A stretch of DNA of 64,000 bases, taken from Nilaparvata lugens. Lineage: Eukaryota; Arthropoda; Insecta; Hemiptera; Delphacidae. The DNA lies in contig NC_052518.1 of assembly GCF_014356525.2 (NCBI RefSeq), positions 25,755,160 to 25,819,159 of the forward strand. The letters run 5' to 3'. Under the pieces are notes generated by a model that worked only from the letters and a program-made list of their open reading frames with translations, did not search any database and was not told the origin of the DNA. Positions within the stretch are counted from its first letter, which is position 1; each line of letters starts with the position of its first letter. Shown here piece after piece: positions 54,201-64,000 of the stretch. The position numbers and the translations under genes are program-made.

Positions 54201-57157
54201 AGGCTTATTTTCATTTTTATTAATCAATTGAATCAAATTTGATAATTGAAACAAATTTCAATTTGTGATTCAAAGTTTACGCAGCAGTAAAAGCCCAAAC
54301 AGAGCTTTTTCCAAAAGTGAAACCGTTGCGTAATTGGTAGCACGCGCGATTCATGAATGAAAGGTTGCTGGTTTGATACATTTTTTGCTGAGATTTTACA
54401 ACTCTGATGTAGATTCTCCACGTGATTTTGTCAAAGTATTAATAAATGATATTTATAAAATATAATAATTATTCAATTTTTATGTTTCCTGGTTAGTTTA
54501 TGTTTCCATATGGAGATTGCATTTTTACAACAGAGAATTTTATCCGGTGCAAAGCATGGACCTGCCATAGAGGGTACTGGATGATTTTTATTAAATTTTA
54601 ATATTCTTGGGGTTATACTTATTCTATTTTAAGAAGGAAATTAATTAATTTTACACTTGAGTGTTACACTTAACGAAGGGAACTCAGTTCACGAAAATTT
54701 CCGTTTCTAATGTAAGTTTTTAAGTGTTTTCAATCTATTTATGTCTTGTGTCTCCTGTTTTAATTCATGTAACAAACTTTAAAGTGTTCTCTGTTATGTG
54801 CTATGTGCGATGAGAGGATCAGATAAGATCTCATCTTTCTTAATATAAATTGTGAATTGTATTACACAGATTCGATGATAACTAACAAATACAGATCTTA
54901 GCTGATCAACTAATCAATATTATTTTCACTATGGACTTATATGAACTCAAGAATTATTGGAAAATATGAAGATGAAAAATTTGAATTTTCATAATATAAT
55001 ATTATGCTGTATATACATAAATCAGTAGGGTAATTTGGACACTTTATTTTTTGTAGCTTTAAAATTTAAAATAATATCTGACTGAAAAATTGAATACCGG
55101 TACTTCATATACGGTACGGTATAGGTTATCCGGTGAATTCAAGTACTGTGTGTCTAAATTATATATACATATAATTATGTATTTGTGTCTGTATGTCTAT
55201 TATTTTATAGGAAGGTTAAGTGGGAGAGAGGGCCGTCCGCACCCTAACTTCGCCCACCAGGCTGAAATAAAGGAAACCTATCTATCTAAACTTGAAAATT
55301 AGCCGATATCTTAATGCATCCACAGTGAAATCTGCAATTGGTCAAAATGTAATTTTTAAAACTATTTGAAAAATTTAAATGACATGAGAAAAAATACATC
55401 CAATATCTCTTCTAAGTGTTTTCATTAGTTTAAAAATGAGTAGTTCATATACTACACCGTCTGAAAATTTTCTAGTCCATCAGAGTAAAAATCTATGTAT
55501 GTTAACTTATAGTTGCATCAATTCATTTGAATGGTTTGAAACTTGGCTTTGAGATGACACCATTCCATCATAGAGCACTCCAATTGCAGGTAGTCACAAA
55601 AAGATAAACGTCCGATACAGAATGTTGAATTAGCTTTATCAAATTGAATAGACTAAACAATTTCTTTGCCTGACTGATAATGCTCTTGTTCAGATTACAA
55701 AGCTACAGTAGACTCACAAAACCAAACTGATAAAATTTGAAAAAGTTTACTTTTACAATGTTGTTTGACATCATGAACTGCTTACTATTAAATCACTTTT
55801 CTGTCATTAAATAGAACGCTAGCAGTCATTTTTTTCAACAAATGAATTTATTCACTTACTGTGACAACGAGATTTTTCACACCACCACAAACCATGCAGA
55901 ATGCAAATCATGAAGTAAGTAAATGAATAATTCATTTATTGGAGAAATTTGACTACTAGTCGTTCTATTTGATAAAAAAGTGGGTTACTTTTGAACTCCA
56001 ATTGTATTAACACTCAAATATATACATCTTAATTCTCAATAATAATTACTGAACTTTATACTCTAATGTGTTTTTAGAGTAGTAATTTTTCATTTATTTA
56101 TTAAAATACTTGGAACTTTTATTCATGCACTCTGTATTACTTGAAAACTATGCTTCCAAAGATATTAAAAACGTTCTTCAATATTATTTATTTTATAAAT
56201 TATTCCTTCGTTAAAGCCTTGCAAGAAAATAATTACCAGGATACTTCACTACTTCATTGTGTGGTGTAGATATTATTAATTTCATAGTTTTTCAATGATT
56301 TTAATATTTTTATGTATGAAAAATTGTTTGTTGAAAATAGGCTGTAGCCTATCTACGATCGTAAATCAAGCAGCGTATCGTGCTTTACAAATCATTCAAA
56401 CCAGTTTATTATTACTAAGATTAAAACAGTAAATTAATAGTCTACATTCAATAGAACAATATGGTGTTACTAAAATTACATGTCAAGTACTAATATTAAT
56501 GAACTAAAATTTTTATTGCTAGGCCTATATTTAAATTGTAGTAAGTTTCATTGAGAATATGGTCTGAGTAAAATGGATACAAAATTAAGAACGTATACCA
56601 TAGCTTTTTAGAATAGGTACTGTGTACTTCTGTAATAGTTTGGAATAATACATAGTTTTTCAACTAAAACCTTATAGGCCTAAGTGGTTTTAGAAAATAC
56701 TCCAATGAAAGATTCATTCATAAACTCAAATCATTTTCAAAATACAATATGTCCCGTTTTTTGCCGATTATTTCGAAACTTGTAATTTTTGTGAATGGAG
56801 TTCTGAGTAATAATAAAGTTGTAGTTTGTATTGTCAATTTGTAATAGAAGTGAAATTATTGAATTGTTCGATTACTTACTGATTAACAGCTATCCCAACT
56901 CCACCACCAGCGGGGTCTTCGAATATCCTGATGTGTTTCTGGCGTTTCCCGGACAGGAAAGGTGTGAGCGGATCGAACGAGGGAGTGACAACTTGCTGGG
57001 CTGAATGCACCATCAGCATGAGGCGTTTCGGAGGCGTTAGCGACTCGTCACCGCTGCACATGGGCGAAACTTGCATCGGATATTCGCTACAAGATTCATC
57101 GCTAAAACTGAGATCGTCATCCACACTGCTCTTCTTACCACTGCTCTTCTTACTCAT
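38371..57157 (-). CDS. AMDHD1: Imidazolonepropionase (AMDHD1), eight coding exons
   Basis: Hydrolyses 4-imidazolone-5-propionate to N-formimino-glutamate, the third step of histidine degradation after histidase and urocanase. Exons: 57157-56880, 53700-53529, 51815-51680, 49662-49515, 48621-48396, 42908-42690, 41343-41183 and 39208-38371. All phases join correctly, giving about 725 codons against roughly 425 in vertebrate AMDHD1. Amidohydrolase motifs are present in order: DAHTHPVWAGDR (HxH metal ligands), VECKSGYGL, YCGAHAIPE, NFHGDEL (metal His and catalytic Glu), AISHLE (catalytic His) and LGSDFNPN (metal Asp). The extra length is a ~48-residue Ser/Lys-rich N-terminus and a ~255-residue repetitive C-terminal tail. 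Start ATG has A at -3. Cytosolic by family. The 18.8-kb span is mostly introns filled with repeats. Confidence 0.95.
38419..38691 (-). repeat. 21-bp minisatellite in the AMDHD1 tail, ~13 units
   Basis: On the + strand, GACTTGGACCAGCTTGAGAAT and GACTTGGACCAGCTTGAGGTT units mostly alternate, giving a 42-bp higher-order period. Coding units are PSHSQAG and PSQPQAG. Because 21 is a multiple of three, several frames on both strands stay open here; those other frames are artefacts. Confidence 0.95.
39209..39746. other. AMDHD1 intron 7, 3' part
   Basis: Intronic AT-rich sequence with no recognisable element, other than the splice acceptor region next to exon 8. Confidence 0.6.
39747..40013 (+). mobile_element. 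LINE 3'-end fragment in AMDHD1 intron 7
   Basis: Nearly identical to the 3' end of the LINE at 43087-47117 but in the opposite orientation: AATGGACATTGATATGTCCA ... AATAAAGTACTCAATCAATC. It is 5'-truncated, as is typical of LINE integration, and ends in a (TCAA)n tail. Confidence 0.88.
40014..41182. other. AMDHD1 intron 7, 5' part
   Basis: AT-rich intronic sequence; no gene or element recognised. Confidence 0.6.
41183..41343 (-). CDS. AMDHD1: AMDHD1 exon 7
   Basis: Acceptor TTTCCACAG, donor AAG|GTAAAT. It encodes PLIMNLACVYMRMTMEEAL, AATLNSAASLGKSEKHGS and FADLVIINSPR, the conserved C-terminal helix and strand of the family. Confidence 0.95.
41344..42689. other. AMDHD1 intron 6
   Basis: About 1.35 kb of AT-rich intron bounded by GTGAGT and CCACAG. 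No inserted element recognised. Confidence 0.65.
42690..42908 (-). CDS. AMDHD1: AMDHD1 exon 6 (SHLE, GSDFNPN)
   Basis: Acceptor TTTATTAG, donor ATG|GTGAGT, phase 0 at both ends, 73 codons. It encodes GARVGAKAISHLEKI and PSTAYSMRL...VALGSDFNPNVFCYSM, holding the catalytic His and the metal-ligand Asp. Confidence 0.95.
42937..43023 (+). repeat. Left arm of an 87-bp inverted repeat flanking the LINE
   Basis: AAACAATAGCGTGAGTAGAT ... GGGCGTTTATGTCGCAACTT ... CTGTTATCTCAAGCC is the inverse of 47121-47209. It lies about 30 bp upstream of the exon 6 acceptor. Confidence 0.85.
43087..47117 (-). mobile_element. Nearly full-length LINE in AMDHD1 intron 5
   Basis: A non-LTR retrotransposon in the same orientation as the host gene. 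The 3' end has a (TCAA)n tail at about 43087. The interior codes for an endonuclease and a reverse transcriptase. The 5' region has a 48-bp tandem repeat (GTATCCAGTAGTGG at about 46979 and 47028). The exact 5' end and target duplication are unclear; the inverted repeat at 47121 marks the limit. The domain order and tail fit the jockey/CR1/L2-type lineages, but I cannot place the clade. Confidence 0.88.
43717..46667 (-). pseudogene. LINE endonuclease-reverse transcriptase ORF, two breaks
   Basis: From 46667 an endonuclease/exonuclease/phosphatase domain is seen: LNVQSLSCHIDEL, GISES, VMGDMNTDL and SGHDLI carry the catalytic residues. An in-frame TAG at 45615 interrupts the linker and the same frame resumes at once. 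The reverse transcriptase follows: SRPISILPALSKVLERLI, FDFSKAFDTVDH, HGVPQGSILGPLLF and TYADDLQIYL. Near 44200 a frameshift moves the reading to the 44214-43717 frame, which encodes the typical C-terminal end (FPHLMYCNSVL ... WNALPVSIRS). With only two lesions the copy is young. No separate ORF1 was found. Confidence 0.92.
47121..47209 (-). repeat. Right arm of the inverted repeat flanking the LINE
   Basis: The inverse of 42937-43023 with few differences. The pair suggests the LINE landed in a foldback or TIR element, or that a local inverted duplication followed insertion. Confidence 0.85.
47210..48395. other. AMDHD1 intron 5, 5' part
   Basis: Intronic. It includes a short GC palindrome GGGCCCCGGGCCC near 47373 and an open frame at 47810-48139 with no recognisable similarity. 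Confidence 0.5.
48396..48621 (-). CDS. AMDHD1: AMDHD1 exon 5 (metal His, catalytic Glu)
   Basis: Acceptor TTTCTACAG, donor CAG|GTCAGG. It encodes NSNAEDTTKRIVDVDLPYI, ENVDVFCDQGVFS and LNFHGDELYPMNSG. The NFHGDE motif holds the third metal-ligand His and a catalytic Glu. Confidence 0.95.
48622..49514. other. AMDHD1 intron 4
   Basis: About 0.9 kb of very AT-rich intron; nothing recognisable inside. Confidence 0.65.
49515..49662 (-). CDS. AMDHD1: AMDHD1 exon 4
   Basis: Acceptor GAAATAG. It encodes GTTMVECKSGYGLELDKELR and then ITYCGAHAIPE, both conserved substrate-site segments. The donor is CGA|GTTAGT. This choice gives the same spacing to the next motif as vertebrate AMDHD1, with no gap. 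Confidence 0.93.
49663..51679 (-). other. AMDHD1 intron 3 (GC-AG)
   Basis: It begins GCGAGT on the - strand and ends GAAATAG. It contains dispersed repeat pieces: 50242-50290 matches the MITE interior at 14790-14830 inverted, 50985-51001 shares GATCAATTTCAGGGCCT, and 51075-51107 resembles the tip of the long-TIR element at 21974-25235. Confidence 0.7.
51680..51815 (-). CDS. AMDHD1: AMDHD1 exon 3 (GC donor)
   Basis: This 45-codon exon follows acceptor TTTGCAG. It encodes LQGFSYMDIHEQGGGIFSTV, matching the family's A-Y-x-E-I-x-x-x-GGGI segment, and ends RMAAS plus one base. The only phase-compatible donor is CAG|GCGAGT, a GC-AG type intron. GT alternatives nearby break the frame. Confidence 0.9.
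51816..53528. other. AMDHD1 intron 2
   Basis: AT-rich intron, 1.7 kb, with short ATACAATATAACATAT-type repeats near 51870-51930 and no coding content. Confidence 0.65.
53529..53700 (-). CDS. AMDHD1: AMDHD1 exon 2 (HxH metal site)
   Basis: Acceptor TTTTGCAG, donor AAG|GTAAAT. The first base completes a His codon with exon 1. It encodes EGLIVYIGRTDKM and the diagnostic PGFVDAHTHPVWAGDR, with both metal-binding histidines. It ends in phase 0. Confidence 0.95.
54319..54385 (+). other. tRNA-like sequence (tRNA pseudogene or SINE head)
   Basis: TTGCGTAATTGGTAGCACGC resembles a D-arm and A-box, followed by ATTCATGAAT in the anticodon-loop position and GGTTGCTGGTTTGATAC as a degenerate T-arm and B-box. 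Acceptor arms do not pair convincingly and the B-box deviates, so it is not a functional tRNA. Confidence 0.35.
55195..55310 (+). mobile_element. Probable LINE 3'-end fragment
   Basis: A GC-richer stretch (GAGAGAGGGCCGTCCGCACC then TCGCCCACCAGGCTGAAATA) is followed by AAAGGAAACCTATCTATCTA. This resembles the 3' UTR and short-repeat tail of insect LINEs. No coding part is attached. Confidence 0.35.
56880..57157 (-). CDS. AMDHD1: AMDHD1 exon 1
   Basis: It encodes MSKKSSGKKSSVDDD... followed by the family's N-terminal strand (LMLMVHSAQQVV). The first ~48 residues are a Ser/Asp/Lys-rich extension not found in vertebrate AMDHD1. It ends after GTTAATCA with donor GTAAGT, leaving two bases of a codon. 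Upstream DNA (57158-57300) is less AT-rich and includes TCAGTC motifs that could serve as initiators. Confidence 0.88.
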
Positions 57158-57310
57158 GATTCCAACTTGGCTTCACGACTGAGACTGAGGCTGCTTCGTC
57201 ATTTTCCAGTTGTTTGTCGCAGTCCCTTATCTTGCCAGGCAACCAACCACCTTTCGGCGTGACCTTGCTTGCTCCGACACAACGCAACGATAACATTATC
57301 AAAATTAAAT
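57158..57310 (-). promoter_or_regulatory. AMDHD1 upstream region / 5' UTR
   Basis: Less AT-rich than its surroundings and CpG-containing. Two TCAGTC motifs, the arthropod initiator consensus, lie just upstream of the ATG (about 57183-57195). No TATA box is evident. The transcription start cannot be fixed from sequence alone. Confidence 0.4.
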
Positions 57311-60300
57311 CAAGAAGATTACCCAAATTCTATTGATACCGTACATGTTGTATTACAGAACATCAATACTAAATACAATAAAAGTTCTATCTTCTTCATA
57401 CACATTTTTTGATTATTGGAATTTATTTATTTATGCATTTACAAAAAAAAGGATTTAAATGGATAATTTAATGTAATTCTATGTCCATTCCCTTATTTGA
57501 TTGTTTCTGTGAGATATTTTAGAGAAGCAATCGCGTTATGTGAATATTTTATTATTGAAATTATTTCACAATCATCAGAGATCAGATACCTCTGGCATTT
57601 CCATTATTATCTTTTCATATCAAAATTATCATGAAATAATCCACCAAAAGGCATATTATTGTCAGTGCAGATTCTATAAAATTATATTATCTCTTCGGCT
57701 ACTTTGGGAATATTGCAATTATGCAAGGGAAGATAGAATGATTTATGTTGGGAATAATAATTATTATTGACTAGGGGATAACTATATTTCAACTCATAGG
57801 CCTATTATTAAACTAATATTCAATTAAAATAATTGAAATTGAAAAAAAAACAGTTACCGTATTTATAATTTGATACCGTATTCGATATTCAAACTCGTTT
57901 ACTTGTTATTAAAGCAATCACTACAAAATGAATAAACAAAGCAAAAACCACTTCAGAATTTACAAATTAGATCGACAATCTTAAATGAAAATGAATATAA
58001 ACTAGATAGAATTTAAAGCAATAAAAACTCGTAAAAATTATCTTCAAAACACCAGTTAAATGAAAAAATTTTGTCCGCTGGTGATCGATTATATATAATA
58101 AATAATATATCGAATGATTATAATATATAGTTCAAGCTTAAAGGAATCCTTAACACACTGCACTATTTTTGTGGCTTAAAATATAGAGAGATTTTTTATT
58201 TATATTCAGAAATATTATTAAAAAAGTTTATCTATTGAGAAGAAAATAGTTGTCCTTTATCGAACAATGTATTAAATTTAATTCTTTACTACTAATTTAT
58301 TTATATTATCAATAATTATTGTGAAAGGAAAATATGTTTCAAGCTACTTGTGACTATTTCTATTGAACCATTTTTTTTTAATACATAAAAAAGCGTTAGT
58401 GAACAACGTTGTGGTTCACTCCTCATAGCAGGCATATTGTTGATAGGCCTACTCCTCAGTTGTGGATACTCCTCATACCAGACATATCGAAGGTCAACTC
58501 CTTCGGCCGTCATTCTTACAAATGAACAATTTATATTCGAAAGTTAAATCTATTCAATTCGAATAAAACTTTCAGGTTGTTGGGATCGGTTTCTGTCCAA
58601 ACTATTCACTGTAATCAATGCAAAGATTGTGCTCAAATTTTTAATCCAATGATTGAATATCATAGGTGTTAAACAAATAGGTGTTAAACAAATTAAAAAG
58701 AAGAGCAACTTATAATTTGATGTTCATGTTTTGAATATAGGCTACTTTTCTGTTGATTATAGTTAATGTTACAAGCGATCTTAATAATAGTGCATCAATT
58801 GCATTTAGTACAGTATTCAATATTAGCGTCAACTTCGTTGAGGAGCATGTTATTTTTGATTGCACAAAGTTGTCCTTTGGTTTTCCATGTATATTTAATT
58901 ATGAAAATAAGTTCAAAGTAGTCTACTCTAAGAGTTTCTTTGAATTGAATTGAAGAAAAAATATCTGAATTAGATCATACACTTATCGAGTAACATCAAG
59001 TTTATAATTTATTGTACGATTGTACCTAAATACTGTATAGTGACTGAAGGAAGATACTAAAATACGATTGTAGATAGCCTTCTGTTTTTTAATATACGAT
59101 TGTAGAAAACTGTTTTTTTTTGTTTTTTAATATTTAGATAAAAAAACAATTCTTCTCGGATAATTAGAACCTATATAGGGAAACAGCTCTTTAGGAAAAA
59201 GTTCATTTATCGAATTAAATAAACCATTTTAGCAAATAATATAGAGTAGGCTATTCATTCAGCACTTCCTATCTTAAAAATTGAATAAAAAAAGCTGTGT
59301 ATAAGATATTGAAGATTTTTTTGTATGAAACTTCTATTAATTTCATATTCATTAAATATTAGTTCGAATGGCCGCCTCTGCTTGGCTTCGCGGGATGACG
59401 GAAATCCGAAAAGACAATTATTCCATCAATTTGGTACACAAATCGGCTCATTCAAGAGCCGATATATCATTAACAAATAAACAAGAGGTATAGGGATAAC
59501 AAATATCATTCAAGAGGTAGGCTACAATATATAATTTTTACTATTCAAGTTACCGGTACGGTACAGTAAATTAGAAAAGTTATATGTTTTCTTGACCTTT
59601 ATGATGTACTCCAGGCACTGGGAGCAATATATATGAAGGATAGACTGATAAAAAATTAAGTGTAGGTAAATGGATACTAATCACAAATGCAAACCGGAAA
59701 TGATCCTGAATGGTGGAAAAGGGAGTCCATGACTGCAGTATGGCAACGACTGACCATGCAGTGGAAGCCAACAGGCCACACCCATAGTATTGTGTGACAA
59801 CAAGCAAATAGGCTTCTATTATATAGATGTAGCATTATTGCCCCTTGATTTTGCTTCTTGCCGATAAAAATCATACGTATACCATTGTCGAATAACATAC
59901 CAGTAGGCCTCATCTGAATCAAAATAAATGTGTACTTGAAGAAAGTAGAAATAATCCCTCTTGCATTTTTAGATCTGTTGTGACAATGAAGGTGTAATAT
60001 TGACAAATTCCGAAATTGTCTAAAGCACTTATTCATTGAAAATTCAGGCCTACCGGCCAACTAGTTTAGGTTGTTACACCATTAAAATCAATATCTAGTA
60101 AACTCAGTTCTACTACGGTAGTGTTTATACTACTATAGAGATTGTCAATGGTGTAACAAAAATAGAAGCTAGGTAGTATCTCAAAATTAAAATAAGTTAA
60201 AACAAGTTAAAAATTCATACTAAAAAACATTTTGGCTATTTATGTGGTTATATAACAATACAGTGGAGTGCGAGGTCTACCTTGTATGATGTGACTATCT

Positions 60301-60554
60301 TCTTATTCAATATTCCTGGTTTTGAGGAAAGCATTTGCCCATTAATATCAAACATAAAGTTACTGAGGACAGTGAATAAAATTGATACGGTGTATTGTTA
60401 CCATGCTATAGAGGGTAATAATGATGAGTGAGGGATATATGACACTAACAGGACAATATTGGCAACAACACAGTGATTGACAATATAACAATCGAGTTTG
60501 AGAAAACTGAAATGCATTCCAAGTTAGTATTTCAAAAACTATTTGTTTTCTAAT
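57311..60554. other. Intergenic AT-rich block, no gene seen
   Basis: Several 65-130-codon frames exist (for example 59677-60060 on the - strand), but none shows recognisable motifs or splice structure. No clear element ends. Confidence 0.45.
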
Positions 60555-61363
60555 TTCAGACCACTGCTTACCACCCAGAAAGGCAATGGGAGAATAGAGA
60601 GGTTACATGGCACCCTCAATGAGAGCATGGCTCACTTTGTTCAACGGGATGGTTTGTGACAACTGGCTGCCTTATGCTCTGATGGTTTATAATTCAGTTC
60701 CTCATTCTTCAACAGGGTATTCCCCATTCCTTCTATGTCGGGGTCATGAACGGTCATGAACCCCGCCGTGTTACCTGCCAATCAGCCTATACTTCGAGAC
60801 CTAAAGCGTTGTTCAGTAGGAGAGCATATTTTGAAGACATTGAAAATGAGACTGGGTGATGCTTATCAACAAGCTGTCAAGAGTTCCTCGGAAGCAGCAG
60901 ATTAAGCGGCTTATAACCGCTTATAAATAAGGCAGAAAACCAAGAGAATTCAAAGCTGGAGATGCAGTTTATCTGCACAAGTCCGCAGTAAAGCCTGGAG
61001 AATCGAGTAAATTAATTCCATCTCCCCCGGATAGGACCATTGGAAGTGAGTAAGAAGATGTCTCCAATGAACTATATGGTGATCTTGCCTGCTGATGGTC
61101 GCCAGATCAACGTTCACATGAACCGCTCGAAACCTTGCCTCAAACTCATGGATGAGGAGAGACTATAAGTTCCAGTCACGTTGCTGAAGAGATTGTGGCG
61201 GATGAACAGGAGGAGGAAGACAACCTGGAGCAGGAAGTGCCAGAGTCGGAGGAAGATGATCCATCTTATTATGTGCCCGAGGGTAGGGATCAAACCATCA
61301 CAAGAACCTCACCATATAATTTGAGGCAAAGGAAAAATAGCTCTTTTTTAAACGATGGGGGAG
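60555..61363 (+). pseudogene. Ty3/gypsy pol 3' end: integrase remnant
   Basis: TTAYHPE starts the region, then after a frameshift NGRIERLHGTLNESMAHFV carries the last catalytic Glu of the DDE core. Another shift leads to WLPYALMVYNSVPHSSTGYS, typical of gypsy integrases. A C-terminal module follows (GDAVYLHKSAVKPGES and MNYMVILPADGRQINVHMNR). An acidic tail ends in SPYNLRQRKN and a stop. Multiple indels, including a 10-bp duplication GGTCATGAAC, make it non-functional. Everything upstream of the integrase is missing. Confidence 0.82.
61354..61363 (+). promoter_or_regulatory. Polypurine tract of the gypsy remnant
   Basis: GATGGGGGAG lies immediately before the LTR start TGTGAAGGG, where plus-strand DNA synthesis is primed in LTR retroelements. 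Confidence 0.7.
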
Positions 61364-61984
61364 TGTGAAGGGAATCCCCTTTCATGACTACTGTATCATT
61401 TACTTTCGTTGCCTATAGCAACCCTTGAGAGAAAAGTTGATCTTGTTTTTGACGTGACAACGTCTTATAAATTGGTTTGCCGGGTGACACTTCAAGAAAC
61501 TGCGTTACGTTCCCACGTTATGCGCTCACAATGAGAGCGAGTGAGAGCGTTCGTTTCGGTTCACAGTCGTCTGGAAAGAGCACGAATAGGAGCAGTGGCG
61601 AGCAACGCAGCCTGCAGCAATCCGAAGGCATTCACCTGGAGAGAGAGTGAAACGGAGCAGTCAACCTGCGCAGGTGCCGCAAGCAATCTCCTGCGACTGC
61701 GCCTGCTTAGGTGAATCACTGAACTCTATACTATGTTAGTATACTAACTCTATGTTAGCATAGAGTTCACTGAGGTGAATAAGTGAATAGGTTACGTTGT
61801 AGTAATCACAATAATGCATAATCACATAATCATGCATGATTGAATAGGTTATGTTGTAGTAATCACAATGTTGTGGTTCAGTGCGAGATTCTTTGTATAA
61901 ATTAATGTTTTAAATATAATTCTTTGTATAAATAAATGTTTTAAATAATTGTTACTATTATTTCATCCTTCTTCCTACTATACA
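61364..61984 (+). repeat. 3' LTR of the gypsy remnant
   Basis: It starts TGTGAAGGGAATCCCC directly after the polypurine tract and probably ends at CTATACA. It has a GC-rich middle (61490-61720) and internal duplications (TTGTAGTAATCACAAT at 61797 and 61855). The end is estimated; no 5' LTR is present to compare with. Confidence 0.6.
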
Positions 61985-63050
61985 AATGAATATTCACATT
62001 AGAATTATTTTACCACTGAAGTCGTTGTCACGTAAAACTTTCGCCCATATACTGACTTTACAGGCAACCATACAATTTTTTGTTCAGTTAGTAATGATTA
62101 TGTATTGAGTAAAGAAACGTTCAATTTGAAGTGTCTAAATTTATTTAATTTAGAGTTTGTCAGTTCTTTACATTGGTCAAGTATTCAAGTGTATGAAACT
62201 GTCTGTAAGACAGTGAGAAAGTTGAGAAATACCGTACAAGGAGGTTTCACTGAGGAATAAAATAAATAAACAATTGCAATGATTTATTGAACGAGAAAAA
62301 AAAATTCAGGCTCATGACTAAAAGGTTAATAGATAGATATACGGTTTTAACAATTCATGTAATCGAATCCCTGGTGTGTCTGTGAATGGACTAGTAATAG
62401 AAGATGAAATAATAATAGATGTGATAATGGAAACATGCAATGAAGCAGCTTGTATTCTAAAACTTGAAATATGAGTTATGGGATCGAGCAATACAGTACA
62501 CAAAGCAGCAGTCCTTGATACAGCTTGGCCTAATATAATTTGAAAATTTCTTAGCCCATGCTTTGGAGGAGAGTAAATACATTTTACTTTGGGGTGCAAT
62601 AATGTAGTTTTAGGATCATCCCCAGCCGCTTGATATTCATACTAAAGTAAAATATGTAAATGAAGAACAATATTGATTGGCTTTCTCATACAATCACATG
62701 GGCCTATTTCTTCACAATAGTAAAAACAACATGAACAAAATTAGGCTACTCCATACAATCACGTATACTTATTCCTTTACAAAAGACAAAAAATGACATG
62801 AACACAATGACTCAATAACAGAAATAAAACAATTATTGTTGAAGAACATTTGTAAAGGCACCAAAATGTTGAAATCAGAGAGCCAGAGACCAAGAGGCCA
62901 TCAACCAGTCTAGTGAGGGTATAATTTCAAAAATTTAAACATTAGTCAACTTTCATGACGTAGAATCGGTCGATTCACCTTTGTATGAATCCAGACCACA
63001 GAATATACAGAATGGAAACATGTAATCAATCGCCTATCCAACCAATGCTT
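61985..63050. other. AT-rich sequence, no gene seen
   Basis: No exon, element terminus or repeat recognised. Confidence 0.45.
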
Positions 63051-63059
63051 TTTACATGA

Positions 63060-63260
63060 CGCCAATACTAAACACGTCACGTGACCTTGGGAAGTTCCAA
63101 TCCTGGTCTTCTGATTGGCTCGTGGCAGTGAATGAGATCAATTGATCCGGATCATTGAAGTGATCCGAACCTACCATCAATACTATTACAATGCGGCGCT
63201 TCCTAACAAGATGGCGGATTTTGGCGTCAGGATATAGCCAAGTTTCCGTACTGTATGTAT
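63060..63260. promoter_or_regulatory. Promoter-like or repeat-derived GC-richer patch
   Basis: It contains the near-palindromic GATCAATTGATCCGGATC and the motif AAGATGGCGGA, which matches the YY1-type element often found near transcription starts. It could equally be the end of a dispersed repeat. Confidence 0.25.
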
Positions 63261-63561
63261 ACTGTGTCCAGACCCACCATATTTGTTGCATTCAAAGTAG
63301 CTTCACAGAGATTGACTTGTTTTGCTATTGATATTGTTTTATTGATATTAGATGCTCCACATACAGTTATCATTCTCAAAAGAGATTTTTAGATTTTTCT
63401 ATCATCAATCAAGATAATTAGTACTGTTATATAGATGAATCTATTTTTATTTAAGTACGTCAATTGAAAGTTGAGAACAATATGGCTATTCATAATAATC
63501 ATCAATCCATTTTTATTAATTTTTGAATAATTTTCTCTCAGTTTTATTCCACTTTTCATCA

Positions 63562-63875
63562 TTGTTATGTAAATCGGAGAAGCCTGGTTCTTTGTCTGGT
63601 CAGACTGGACATTGAACATCATCTGTTCAGCTATATCTTCCTCCTGCCAGCTTGTCTGCTTCTAACTTCTATGTCTATCTATATATTGTTGTGTCAATCA
63701 GTGTTGTTTTGTGTTTGTTTTAAATGTAGGTATAGGATACGATCTTGAATATTGTACTGTTGTTCTCTAGTCTTTCATTATTGTTCAATTTTTGTAAGAT
63801 AATGGTGTTCTCTTGTCGTGAGTCGTGTAAGAGAAAAAACGAATGAATAAAGGACAGTTCTACCAATTAAGTTGG
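63562..63875 (+). repeat. Possible LTR at the window edge
   Basis: TGTTATGTAAATCGGAG could be an LTR start. A polyadenylation-like GAATGAATAAAGG lies at about 63840, followed by TACCA and then TTGGTGACC, which resembles the primer-binding region of BEL or gypsy elements. No gag follows before the window ends. Confidence 0.25.
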
Positions 63876-64000
63876 TGACCAGAGGATTTCGTAAACTGCG
63901 AACATCTAGGCATATGAAGACCGAGATCAATTATTTTCTTTGTTCAAGGGCAAAATATCTTGTAAAGACATAACTACGGATGTATTTTTTTTTAACCGAG

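Larger units (their letters stand above)
53701..56879. other. AMDHD1 intron 1
   Basis: The 3.2-kb first intron begins GTAAGT and ends TTTTGCAG. It contains a tRNA-like sequence and a probable LINE tail, listed separately; the rest is AT-rich. Confidence 0.65.

Noticed and set aside
54319..54385. Functional tRNA gene
   Set aside because: Degenerate B-box and no convincing acceptor stem; kept only as a tRNA-like relic.
59677..60060. 127-codon - strand frame as a gene
   Set aside because: No motif, no homology that I recognise, overlapping alternative frame, no splice context.

Overview
The window looks like nuclear DNA of an insect. It is AT-rich, packed with transposable elements, and has one recognisable host gene, split into eight exons. 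The type and density of the repeats suggest a hemipteran, perhaps a planthopper, but that is only an inference from familiarity. There are no bacterial operons, CRISPR arrays or phage genes.

Left half (about 4.86-36.1 kb): a transposon nest that can be read layer by layer. The outermost layer is an old, diverged long terminal repeat (LTR) of a Ty3/gypsy-like element on the + strand (4857-5756, resuming at 35122). A piggyBac-like element sits inside it at a TTAA target: its left end is at 5761, its right end at 35117, and TTAA flanks both. Its transposase is a relic. About 27 kb of later insertions now separate the two piggyBac ends. These include small inverted-repeat elements, a 3.3-kb element with long terminal inverted repeats (TIRs) (21974-25235), and a complete hAT element (25340-34744) with the exact 8-bp target duplication CATTGTGG. 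The hAT transposase gene is itself split by a gypsy-like retroelement (28051-33764) with a 4-bp duplication AGCT. That innermost element carries the same LTR family as the outermost layer. It encodes gag-like proteins but no pol, and most of its 3' LTR is gone.

Middle to right (38.4-57.2 kb): the one host gene, on the - strand, is AMDHD1 (imidazolonepropionase, histidine degradation). I could place all eight coding exons from homology, splice sites and matching phases; the total is about 725 codons. The metal-binding and catalytic motifs are present. Two things are odd. The last exon carries a C-terminal tail of about 255 residues containing a 21-bp minisatellite, which encodes alternating seven-residue repeats. 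The same frame also stays open for 138 codons beyond the stop, up to a TAA that overlaps an AATAAA signal. Intron 3 uses a GC donor. Introns hold a nearly complete non-LTR retrotransposon (LINE, 43.1-47.1 kb), a 3' fragment of the same family in the opposite orientation, and other repeats.

Right end (57.2-64 kb): non-coding DNA, then a degraded Ty3/gypsy integrase end with polypurine tract and 3' LTR (60.55-61.98 kb), and a possible second LTR at the edge of the window. The 1-4.86 kb and 57.2-60.5 kb blocks hold no gene I can support.
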